Assembly (NCBI GenBank): GCA_945906905.1
Contig: CAMDSM010000004.1
Span: 1-32,781, forward strand
Length of the DNA stretch: 32,781 bases
Direction of reading: 5' to 3'
Origin: Altererythrobacter xiamenensis
GTDB lineage: Bacteria > Pseudomonadota > Alphaproteobacteria > Sphingomonadales > Sphingomonadaceae
Shown here: one piece after another, positions 8,497 to 16,193 of the stretch
How positions within the stretch are numbered: position 1 is the stretch's first letter
Layout: each line of letters opens with the position of its first letter
The notes under the pieces: generated by a model
What the model saw: the letters and a program-made list of their open reading frames with translations, nothing else
Database searches by the model: none
Told to the model about the DNA's origin: nothing
Made by a program: the position numbers and the translations under genes

Positions 8497-9225
8497 GTGA
8501 GCGATCAACCCATCATCGAGCTTAAAGGCATCACCAAGACCTTTGGCACCGGAACCGCCGCGTTCCAGGCGCTCAAAGGTGTGGACATGACGATTGCGCG
8601 CGGTGATTTCGTCGCGGTGATGGGGCCATCGGGTTCGGGCAAGTCGACCACGATGAATATCCTTGGCTGCCTGGATGTGCCCACCTCGGGCGTGTTCAAG
8701 TTCCTCGGCGCGCAAGTGCAGGCCCTCAACCGCGATCAGCGCAGCCTGCTGCGGCGGCGTTATCTCGGCTTTGTTTTCCAGGGCTTCAACCTGCTGGCGC
8801 GAACTTCGGCGGTCGAGAACGTGGAGCTGCCGCTGATCTATCGCGGCCTCGGCAAGGCAGACCGCCGCGCCGCCGCCTTGCGCGCCTTGGACCGGGTGGG
8901 ACTTGTCCCATGGGCCGATCACACCCCGGCCGAACTTTCAGGCGGACAGCAACAGCGGGTCGCCATCGCCCGCGCCCTCGTCACCGATCCCGAGGTGCTG
9001 TTGGCGGATGAGCCGACGGGCAATCTCGATTCCGAACGCTCGGTAGAGATCATGAAATTCCTCGGTGAACTCAACGCCCAAGGCATCACCATCCTGATGG
9101 TCACGCATGAGCAAGAGATGGCCGCCTTTGCCAAGACCATCGTCCATTTCAAGGATGGGCTGGTCGAACGGATTGAACGCGGCATGTTGGCCCAGCACTC
9201 GGCCTCCACAGGGGTGCCCGGCTGA
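8497..9225 (+). CDS. ABC transporter ATPase, MacB/LolD type
   Basis: 242 residues from a GTG start at 8497, 12 bases after the adaptor stop. Nucleotide-binding domain motifs are complete: Walker [10 protein letters not shown] (43-51), Q-loop in FVFQGFN (93-99), signature LSGGQQQ (147-153), Walker B VLLADE (167-172), D-loop NLDS and H-loop His204. The sequence is of the MacB/LolD/FtsE class, which drives mechanotransmission by FtsX-fold permeases instead of classical membrane translocation. In E. coli MacB the ATPase and membrane parts are one chain; here they are separate genes with overlapping stop/start (TGATG). Confidence 0.94.
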   Translation: MSDQPIIELKGITKTFGTGTAAFQALKGVDMTIARGDFVAVMGPSGSGKSTTMNILGCLDVPTSGVFKFLGAQVQALNRDQRSLLRRRYLGFVFQGFNLLARTSAVENVELPLIYRGLGKADRRAAALRALDRVGLVPWADHTPAELSGGQQQRVAIARALVTDPEVLLADEPTGNLDSERSVEIMKFLGELNAQGITILMVTHEQEMAAFAKTIVHFKDGLVERIERGMLAQHSASTGVPG

Positions 9226-10421
9226 TGTTTGGCACCACACTCCTGCTCTCGTTCCGCGAGATCCGCCGCCATTTGTTGCGCAGCTTCCTGACCACGCTGG
9301 GGATCATCATTGGTGTTGCCGCGGTGATTACCATGGTCTCACTGGGCCGCAGTGTAACCGTCGATATCGAGGAGCAGATCAGCTCGCTTGGTTCAAACGT
9401 GTTCTTCATTTTTCCGATGGAGGGCGATCGCGGCCAGTTCCGTGCGTTCGACGATCGGGACGTGGTGGCGGTGCGAGAGCAGATCGCCGGGGTGAAATCG
9501 GTCGCGGGGCAAGTTGAAGCCAACGTAGTGGCAATCCACAATGGGCAGGACTGGGAATCCAAGGTCGAAGGCGTCAACAACGATTTTCTCGACGCCCGCG
9601 GGATCGATCTGGACGAAGGCCGGCGCTTCACCGACGCCGAAATGGAAGCAGGCGCCAACGTCTGCATCATTGGTCCCACGGTGGTAGACGAGATCTTCCT
9701 GCCCGGCACCAGCCCGCTGGGCGAACGGATGCGTCTGGATGCGGTTTCATGCCAGGTCATCGGCGTTTTTGCCACACGCGGCAGCGTGGGCGGCGGTGGT
9801 GATGACGACAACTCGGTGCTGATGCCACTCACCAATGTCCAGCGCCGCTTCACCGGCGAAAACAACATCGGGTACATGTCGGTCTCCTATGACAGCGCCT
9901 ATGACAGTGCCGCGATGACCGCCGCGCTGGTCAATCTACTGCGTGAGCGGCGGGTGCTGCTGGATGGCCAGCCCAATGATTTCGATATTGTCGATACCGC
10001 CGCAATCAACGAAACGGTGCAAAGCACGGTCGGCACGCTGACCGTGATGGTCGCCGCCATCGCCGGCATCAGCCTGGTGGTGGGCGGGGTTGGGATCATG
10101 AACATCATGCTCGTCTCGGTAACGGAACGCACCCGCGAGATCGGCATCCGCCTGGCCATCGGCGCGCTGGCGCGGGAGGTGCAGATGCAGTTCCTGACCG
10201 AGGCGGTGGTATTGTGCTGTTTTGGCGGGCTGTTGGGCATTCTGCTGGGCTTTGGCCTGTCCTATGGCTTAGCGGGCTTGCTGGGCTTTCCGTTTGTGTT
10301 TGACCTTGCGATCAACGTGCTCAGCTTCGTGGTCTCGGCCCTGATCGGGATCGTCTTTGGCTATTTCCCCGCCCGCCGCGCCAGCCAGCTCGATCCGATC
10401 GAGGCACTTCGGCACGAATAG
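9225..10421 (+). CDS. ABC transporter permease, MacB/FtsX fold
   Basis: 398 residues. First membrane helix at about 20-42 in the [17 protein letters not shown] context typical of MacB permeases, then a large periplasmic domain (about 45-265), then three clustered C-terminal helices starting at [20 protein letters not shown]. The cytosolic coupling segment [16 protein letters not shown] and the terminal [16 protein letters not shown] are hallmark sequences of the family. With the preceding three genes it completes a MacAB-TolC-like machine that expels a substrate from the periplasm. The 3' end is three bases from the convergent pirin gene. Confidence 0.94.
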   Translation: MFGTTLLLSFREIRRHLLRSFLTTLGIIIGVAAVITMVSLGRSVTVDIEEQISSLGSNVFFIFPMEGDRGQFRAFDDRDVVAVREQIAGVKSVAGQVEANVVAIHNGQDWESKVEGVNNDFLDARGIDLDEGRRFTDAEMEAGANVCIIGPTVVDEIFLPGTSPLGERMRLDAVSCQVIGVFATRGSVGGGGDDDNSVLMPLTNVQRRFTGENNIGYMSVSYDSAYDSAAMTAALVNLLRERRVLLDGQPNDFDIVDTAAINETVQSTVGTLTVMVAAIAGISLVVGGVGIMNIMLVSVTERTREIGIRLAIGALAREVQMQFLTEAVVLCCFGGLLGILLGFGLSYGLAGLLGFPFVFDLAINVLSFVVSALIGIVFGYFPARRASQLDPIEALRHE

Positions 10422-10424
10422 GTT

Positions 10425-11120
10425 TCAGGCAGTATCCACCAGCACCAGTTCGCTGTCTTCCAGCGCGGTCACCGTCAGCATGGCCAAATCGGCCAACGCA
10501 GCCCCGTCGCGGGCGTTGACCACCTCGCCTTCGATTTCCACCTTGCCCGAGGCCGGAACGAGATAGCCCTTGCGTCCCTCCAGCGCATATTCCACCTGCT
10601 CGCCCGCCTTCACCGTCGCCCCCAGCACACGGGCATCGCTGTTGATGCGCAGTGCCTCTGAGTCCCCATCCCGTCCGCTGGCCAGCACCACGAAGCGCCC
10701 ATCGCGCGCGTGCTTGGGAAAAGCCTTCTCGCCCCAGCTGGGCGCGTGGCCCTTGCGATCAGCCATGATCCACAGCTGGAAGCTGTGCAGCACCTCATCC
10801 TCAAGGTTGTATTCCGAATGGGTGATGCCGGTGCCCGCGCTCATCACCTGCACGTCGCCCGCCGAGGTGCGCCCTTCATTGCCCAGCGAATCCTTATGGC
10901 TGATCGCGCCTTTCAGGACATAGGTGATGATTTCCATGTCGGCGTGCGAGTGAGCCGGAAAGCCGGTGTGCGGCGCGATCACGTCATCGTTCCACACCCG
11001 CAGCGCGCCCCAGTGCAGGCGGCGCTGATCCTGATAGTCGGCAAACGCAAAGTGGAAATTGGCCTTGAGCCAGCCGTGATCGGCCTTGCCCAGAGTGTCG
11101 AAGCGGCGAATATCGATCAT
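10425..11120 (-). CDS. Pirin family protein (bicupin)
   Basis: 231 residues, the size of the bacterial YhaK/YhhW-type pirins. The metal site is intact in the N-terminal cupin: H57 and H59 in FPAHSHADME, H101 and E103 in GITHSEYN. Bacterial pirins are cytosolic, and some have quercetin 2,3-dioxygenase activity or redox-sensing roles; which applies here is not evident. The ATG at 11120 has a GAGGA site eight bases upstream. It is a single-gene unit, convergent with the efflux permease and divergent from the 44-residue membrane protein. Confidence 0.93.
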   Translation of the reverse strand: MIDIRRFDTLGKADHGWLKANFHFAFADYQDQRRLHWGALRVWNDDVIAPHTGFPAHSHADMEIITYVLKGAISHKDSLGNEGRTSAGDVQVMSAGTGITHSEYNLEDEVLHSFQLWIMADRKGHAPSWGEKAFPKHARDGRFVVLASGRDGDSEALRINSDARVLGATVKAGEQVEYALEGRKGYLVPASGKVEIEGEVVNARDGAALADLAMLTVTALEDSELVLVDTA

Positions 11121-11240
11121 GGCGTGGTCCTCGGTTTGTCTTGTGCCAGATGGGGATCACAGCCCGGTTGGAAAAGGGGCCGCGCTTGACTCTGCCCCGC
11201 CCTGTGGCAGTCTCTCCCCCTTCTGGGAGGGAGGGCCCCG

Positions 11241-11375
11241 ATGACCGATCAGCGTAACCGAGCAGCGGACCAGCCGGAACAAGCAGAAGAGACCAAGGAT
11301 CCGATGCGGATCGTGCTCGCCATCGTCGGCGTAATCGGCGCCGTTGCGGTGCTGGCGATGAACGTGAGTGGGTAG
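11241..11375 (+). CDS. 44-residue single-helix membrane protein
   Basis: A short gene: a hydrophilic, Gln/Glu/Asp-rich N-terminus of about 20 residues (begins MTDQRNRAADQ), then Met-Arg and one hydrophobic helix (IVLAIVGVIGAVAVLAM, about 24-40), then a short tail ending NVSG. It has a very strong GGGAGGGAGGG ribosome binding site just before the ATG. The sharp division into a polar head and a helix, together with the ribosome binding site, argues that it is expressed. Topology would be N-in with a short periplasmic end. I do not recognise a family. Its TAG stop lies in the left arm of a hairpin shared with the convergent monooxygenase gene. Confidence 0.6.
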   Translation: MTDQRNRAADQPEQAEETKDPMRIVLAIVGVIGAVAVLAMNVSG

Positions 11376-11393
11376 GGCAGCAACCCCCTACCC
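11370..11393. terminator. Hairpin containing both convergent stop codons
   Basis: Perfect 8-bp inverted repeat GGGTAGGG / CCCTACCC with an 8-base loop. The TAG of the small membrane protein (11373-11375) is in the left arm and the reverse-strand TAG of the monooxygenase (11388-11390) in the right arm. There is no U-tract on either side, so it is at best a weak or Rho-assisted bidirectional terminator or an mRNA 3'-end structure. Confidence 0.4.
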
Positions 11394-12971
11394 CAGCAAA
11401 AACCCCTCATACCCCGCATCCCGCACCGCATCGCACTTGGCCCGGTAAGCCCCCACCCCGCCAACATAGGGCATGAACACCTCGCGCCCATCCGCCGTGC
11501 GGCCTTGATACCAGCTGTTGGCGCGCGGGAAGACGGTCATGTGGGCCACCTCGTGGGCGTGTTGCATCCACGCCTGTTCGGCGCATGGATCGGCCTCGAT
11601 CACCGACTGGCCCTGCGCACGCATGTCAGACAGGCAGCGGGCGATCCATTCTACGTGTTGTTCGATGGACACCACCACGTTGGACAGCACCGAAGGGCTG
11701 CCGGGGCCGGTGATGGTGAACATATTGGGGAACCCCGCCACCGCCAGGCCCAGATAGGCGCGTGGGCCGTCGGCCCATTCGTTGGCGATCTGCTGGCCGC
11801 CGCGTCCGGTGATGTTGATCGCCTTGATCGCGCCGACGCAAGCGTCGAACCCGGTGGCGAAGATGATGGCGTCGGCGGGATAGCTGCCTTGCGCGGTGTC
11901 AACGCTGTCAGCGGTGATCTGCACCACCGGCTCCTCGCGAACATCCACCAGCGCCACGTGTTCGCCGTTCATCGCATCGTAAAAGCCGATTTCGGTGCAC
12001 AGCCGGCGTGATCCCAGCGGGTAGCCTTGCGGGATCAGCTTGCGGGCCTTTTCCGGATCGGCAATCGTGCGGGCGAGTCTGCGGCGGGCAAAATCGGTGG
12101 CCAGCGCGTTGGATTCGTCGTCGAACAGCAGATCGTCAAACTCCATCAGCAGGCTGAACGTGCTCTCGGTCCAGGCGCCTTCCAGCCGCTGTTCGCGCTC
12201 CGCCGGATCGCATTCCTTGGCGCTGCCAGACTTGGGCAGGGTCGCAAAGCTAAGCGCGGAATGCCGCATGATCTCGCGCATGGCCGGATAACCAGCCTTG
12301 GCTGCGGCGCTGTCCTCCGCCGACAGCAGCGGATTGCTGCACGGCACGGCGAAGCTAGGCGTGCGCGAGAACACGGTCAGCTCCCCCACCTGATTGGCGA
12401 TTGCGGCCACGGTCTGGATGCCCGAGGAGCCGATGCCGAAATGGCACACGCGCTTACCTGTCAGGTCAACCGAGGCATCCCATTTAGCGGTGTGCAGGAT
12501 CGGGCCGGTAAAGTTCTCCAGCCCCGGCAGATCGGGCAGTTTGGGATCGGACAATGCGCCGGTCGCCAGGATCAGGTGTTGGACGTCGAATGTGGTGCCG
12601 GTATCGGTTGCCACCGTCCAGCGCCGGCTCTCCTCGTTCCACTGCGCGGCGGTTACACGGGTCTCGAACAGGATCCCGTCGCGAAGGGCATAGCGATCGG
12701 CGACATGATCGAGATATTCGAGGATTTCGGGCTGCGCGGAATAGCGTTCCTTCCAAGTCCATTCCTGCTCCAGTTCGGAATCGAAGCTGTAGGAATACTG
12801 CACGCTGGGAATATCACAGCGCGCGCCGGGATAGCGGTTCCAGAACCAGGTGCCGCCAACGCCAGAACCAGCTTCCACAACTTGCGCGGTGAAGCCATCC
12901 TGCCGCAGCTTGTGCAGCATATACAGCCCCGCGAAACCCGCGCCGACGACCAGTGCGTCCAGTTTTTTCAT
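11388..12971 (-). CDS. Baeyer-Villiger monooxygenase (flavin-containing, NADPH-dependent)
   Basis: 527 residues from ATG 12971, close to cyclohexanone monooxygenase size. It inserts oxygen beside a ketone carbonyl to give an ester or lactone. Two Rossmann motifs are present: GAGFAG (10-15, FAD) and GIGSSG (179-184, NADPH). Between them is the type I Baeyer-Villiger fingerprint FxGxxxHxxxW[PD] as FTGPILHTAKWD (154-165). The GGTWFWNRYPGARCDIPS stretch (39-56) is also typical. Translation is coupled to the esterase (ATGA overlap), matching the usual monooxygenase-plus-esterase pairing in ketone degradation. Whether the ketone is cyclic, aliphatic or aryl cannot be told. A longer in-frame start at 13082 is rejected because it would run through the esterase gene. 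Confidence 0.93.
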   Translation of the reverse strand: MKKLDALVVGAGFAGLYMLHKLRQDGFTAQVVEAGSGVGGTWFWNRYPGARCDIPSVQYSYSFDSELEQEWTWKERYSAQPEILEYLDHVADRYALRDGILFETRVTAAQWNEESRRWTVATDTGTTFDVQHLILATGALSDPKLPDLPGLENFTGPILHTAKWDASVDLTGKRVCHFGIGSSGIQTVAAIANQVGELTVFSRTPSFAVPCSNPLLSAEDSAAAKAGYPAMREIMRHSALSFATLPKSGSAKECDPAEREQRLEGAWTESTFSLLMEFDDLLFDDESNALATDFARRRLARTIADPEKARKLIPQGYPLGSRRLCTEIGFYDAMNGEHVALVDVREEPVVQITADSVDTAQGSYPADAIIFATGFDACVGAIKAINITGRGGQQIANEWADGPRAYLGLAVAGFPNMFTITGPGSPSVLSNVVVSIEQHVEWIARCLSDMRAQGQSVIEADPCAEQAWMQHAHEVAHMTVFPRANSWYQGRTADGREVFMPYVGGVGAYRAKCDAVRDAGYEGFLLG

Positions 12972-13864
12972 GCGCTTACGCCCAATCTTGCGCGCAGAAA
13001 CGCGCCCGCCCCGTCGAGTGCCGCGCGGCCTTCGGGCAGCAGGAAGTGGAAACTCTGCCACACGTGGATCATCTCGGGCCACACCTCCAGCTGCACGTGA
13101 GTGCCCGCATGGCCCGCCCGATCCGCTACCAGCAGAGCGTCCCCCAACAGGATCTCAGCGGAACCGACCTGCACCAACAGCGGTGGCAAGCCCGCAAGAT
13201 CGGCATGGGCGGGCGAGGCCAGCGGATGATCGGCATCCTGCCCGGCAAGATAGAGCGCAGCCATGGCCAGCAGGCTGGTGTGATCGAGCGAGGGATCGTC
13301 CGCCGCCTTGCTCTGCATCGTGGCGACAGTACAGGCAAGGTCCGCCCAAGGTGACAGCAGATATCCCGCGGCGGGCAGCGCGGTTCCCTCCGCACGCAGC
13401 TTCACCAGCGTCGCCAGCGTCAACCCGCCGCCCGCCGAATCCCCGGCGATAACGATGCGACTGGCGGGAATCCCGCGAACGAGCAGTGCGCGATAGGCCG
13501 CCACCGCATCCTCGACTGCGGCGGGAAAGGCATGTTCGGGCGCAAGGCGATAATGCGGGGCGTAGGCGGGCAGGCCAGCTGCCTTGCCAACTTCCGCAAC
13601 CAGTCCGCGATAGCCCTGCGGACTGCCCGCGACATAGGCCCCACCGTGCAGATAGAGCAGCGCGCCTGCATGGTCCGGCCCGGAATTGATCGCCAAAGTC
13701 GGCACGCCGCCGAGTTCGATCTCGACATAGGTCAGCGCCTCATCAGCGGGCATCGTGGCCAGCAAAGTCTCAAGATCGGCCCGCGCTTTCAGCGGATCGC
13801 CCGAAAAGTCGATCCCGCCGCCGCGCATTGCCGCGATCAATTCTGCCAAAACCGCACTGGCCAT
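12968..13864 (-). CDS. Alpha/beta hydrolase, hormone-sensitive lipase family esterase
   Basis: 298 residues from ATG 13864, with a GGGGAGAG site upstream. The HSL-family oxyanion motif HGGAY is at 73-77 and the nucleophile motif GDSAGG at 141-146 (Ser143). The acid position falls in VGSAEILLGD, where Glu237 or Asp242 would serve, and the histidine in MIHVWQSF (His267). There is no signal peptide, so it is a cytosolic carboxylesterase. It is the first gene of a two-gene operon with the Baeyer-Villiger monooxygenase, so the likely job is to hydrolyse the ester or lactone made by that enzyme. The longer open frame to 14197 overlaps the divergent gene and is unlikely. Confidence 0.92.
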   Translation of the reverse strand: MASAVLAELIAAMRGGGIDFSGDPLKARADLETLLATMPADEALTYVEIELGGVPTLAINSGPDHAGALLYLHGGAYVAGSPQGYRGLVAEVGKAAGLPAYAPHYRLAPEHAFPAAVEDAVAAYRALLVRGIPASRIVIAGDSAGGGLTLATLVKLRAEGTALPAAGYLLSPWADLACTVATMQSKAADDPSLDHTSLLAMAALYLAGQDADHPLASPAHADLAGLPPLLVQVGSAEILLGDALLVADRAGHAGTHVQLEVWPEMIHVWQSFHFLLPEGRAALDGAGAFLRARLGVSA

Positions 13865-14024
13865 ATTCGAATCTCTCCCCTGCACCGCGGGCTCTGGTGA
13901 CCCCGGCTTGGGCGCGATCATAGAGGCACTTTGTGATGGCGAAAGCACCAATTGCAGCCCGGCCCTTGTGCGCCTCCGCGCTTTCGCGGTAGCTGGCGGA
14001 ACAGGGTTCGGGAGATGCGCTGCG

Positions 14025-16166
14025 GTGACCGGTTTTATGAGCAAGGCACTTGCCTGCGGGCTGCTGGCAGGCTTGCTGCTGGCATCGTGTGCGCCTGCGT
14101 CGAACCGGATCGTGCCTGCGCTAATCGCCCCACAAACCCCGGCTGCCGTTGACACCGCACGGATGTTGGCCACCGATGATCCCGCAAATATCGGCAACTG
14201 GATGAGCTATGGCCGCAATTGGGGCGAGGACCGGTTCAGCCCGCTCGACCAGATCAACGCGGGCAATGTCGGCCAGCTGGGCCTCGCATGGTTCGATGAT
14301 CTGGAAACCATGCGCGGGGTGCAGGCGACCCCGCTGGTGGTCGATGGCGTGCTATATAATGAGAGCGTCTATAATATCATCACCGCATACAACGCCGCGA
14401 CGGGTGAGCGTTTGTGGACCTATGACCCGCAAGTGGGCGCGGAATGGGCGCGGCTGGCCTGCTGCGGCCCTTCGGCGCGCGGGATCGCGGCGTGGGAGGG
14501 CAAGCTGTATATCGGCGCACTCGACGGGCGGCTGATCGCGATTGATGCTGCCACAGGCGAGGAGCTGTGGACCACGCAAACCTTTGACCGGGCGCAGGCC
14601 TATTCGATCACTGGTGCGCCGCGCGTTTATGATGGCCGGGTGGTGATCGGCAACGGCGGAGCGGACTATGGCGTGCGCGGTTTTGTCGCTGCTTATGATG
14701 CGACAACGGGCGCACAATTGTGGAAATTCTACACCGTCCCCGGCAATCCGGCAGACGGCCCCGATGGCGAAACTTCGGACAGCGCGATGGAAATGGCCCT
14801 GCCCACGTGGCACGGCGAATGGTGGCGGTATGGCGGCGGCGGCACGGCGTGGGATGCCTTTGCTTATGACCCGGCGCTCAACCTCGTCTACATCGGCACC
14901 GGCAACGGCAGCCCGCACATGTGGCAGATCCGCAGCGAGGGGCGCGGCGACAATTTGTTCCTGTGTTCGATCGTGGCGGTCCATGCCGATACCGGAGAAT
15001 ATGTCTGGCACTATCAGATGGTGCCCGAGGAAGACTGGGATTACACCTGCACCCAGCCGATGATCACCGCCCAGATCGAGTATCAGGACGAGATCCGCTC
15101 GGTCATCATGCAGGCGCCCAAGAACGGGTTCTTCTATGTGATCGATCGGGCCACCGGCGAATTGCTCAGCGCGGGCGATTACACTTCGGTCAACACCTGG
15201 GCTTCCCGCATCGATATGCAAACCGGCCGCCCGGTGCTGCAACCCGGCGCGCACAACACCACCACGCCGCATCTGATGAGCCCGAGCTGGCTGGCCGCGC
15301 ACACCTGGCACCCGATGGCGTTCAGCCCGGACACTGGCCTTGTTTACCTGTCGGCGCAGGAACAGGGTGATGTCTATGCAGCGGCCGAGCCTGGCGCGTT
15401 CAACTATGTCCACCACCGCAGCAATTCGGGCCAGCAACGACGCAACATGCCCGAACTGCGCGCAGAACTGATGGCGCAGGCAGTGGCAGACGAGCAAGGC
15501 TATTTGCTCGCCTGGAACCCAGTGACCCAAACCGAGGCCTGGCGCGTGCCCTATCGCGTGCCGGGGTCGGGCGGCGTGCTGGCGACGGCGGGCAATCTGG
15601 TGGTTCAGGGCACGATTGACCAGACGCTGGCGATCTATGCCGCCGATACGGGCGCAAAGCTGTGGGAGATGGACATCGATCAGGCCCCGGTGGCGGGGCC
15701 GATCAGCTATATGGTCAACGGGGTGCAATATCTGGCGATCAATGCCGGTTGGGGCGGATCGCCGGTGTATAATCTGGGGCCGTTCCAGACTTCCACCGCC
15801 AAGCTGCTGGTGTTCCGTCTGGGCGCGACTGGGGTGGAACTTCCCCCACCGCCGCCACCCAGCGAATTGCCGCGCCCGCCGTTCCTGACCGCGACCGAGG
15901 ATGTGATCGCCCAAGGCCGCGCGCTCTATGGTGAAAACTGCGCCCGCTGCCACGGCCCCAACGCGGTCGGCGGGGTGAAGGATCTGCGCTGGATGACGGC
16001 GGAAACGCGCGCAAGTTTCGCCGATATCGTTCTGCGCGGGATCTATACCGAACGGGGCATGGTCGGCTTTGGCGATCTGCTTTCCGAAGCCGATGCCACC
16101 GCCATCCACGCCTTCCTGATTGCGCGAGCGAATGAAGACTATGCGGATGCGTCTGCCCATCCTTAG
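14025..16166 (+). CDS. PQQ-dependent quinohemoprotein alcohol dehydrogenase, probable lipoprotein
   Basis: 713 residues from GTG 14025, favoured by a GGGAG site ten bases upstream; ATG 14037 is the alternative. An eight-bladed PQQ propeller (about 55-600) shows the vicinal disulfide Cys146-Cys147, GTGNGSPH (291-298) and the active-site EDWDYTCTQP (336-345). A six-proline linker (607-612) leads to a C-terminal cytochrome c domain with heme motif CARCH (639-643) and candidate ligand Met679. This is the type II quinohemoprotein layout: periplasmic alcohol oxidation with electrons passed through heme c. Odd: the signal ends LLASC-APAS, a lipobox (Cys22), suggesting lipid anchoring where relatives are usually soluble. 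It is followed after 27 bases by the duplicated-module gene. Confidence 0.93.
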   Translation: MTGFMSKALACGLLAGLLLASCAPASNRIVPALIAPQTPAAVDTARMLATDDPANIGNWMSYGRNWGEDRFSPLDQINAGNVGQLGLAWFDDLETMRGVQATPLVVDGVLYNESVYNIITAYNAATGERLWTYDPQVGAEWARLACCGPSARGIAAWEGKLYIGALDGRLIAIDAATGEELWTTQTFDRAQAYSITGAPRVYDGRVVIGNGGADYGVRGFVAAYDATTGAQLWKFYTVPGNPADGPDGETSDSAMEMALPTWHGEWWRYGGGGTAWDAFAYDPALNLVYIGTGNGSPHMWQIRSEGRGDNLFLCSIVAVHADTGEYVWHYQMVPEEDWDYTCTQPMITAQIEYQDEIRSVIMQAPKNGFFYVIDRATGELLSAGDYTSVNTWASRIDMQTGRPVLQPGAHNTTTPHLMSPSWLAAHTWHPMAFSPDTGLVYLSAQEQGDVYAAAEPGAFNYVHHRSNSGQQRRNMPELRAELMAQAVADEQGYLLAWNPVTQTEAWRVPYRVPGSGGVLATAGNLVVQGTIDQTLAIYAADTGAKLWEMDIDQAPVAGPISYMVNGVQYLAINAGWGGSPVYNLGPFQTSTAKLLVFRLGATGVELPPPPPPSELPRPPFLTATEDVIAQGRALYGENCARCHGPNAVGGVKDLRWMTAETRASFADIVLRGIYTERGMVGFGDLLSEADATAIHAFLIARANEDYADASAHP

Positions 16167-16193
16167 GGGCCATCCGTGAGGGAGAGAACCACA

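Noticed and set aside
12972-13082. A longer N-terminus for the Baeyer-Villiger monooxygenase.
   Set aside because: It overlaps the end of the esterase gene out of frame; the ATG at 12971 precedes the FAD motif at the usual distance and overlaps the esterase stop by four bases.
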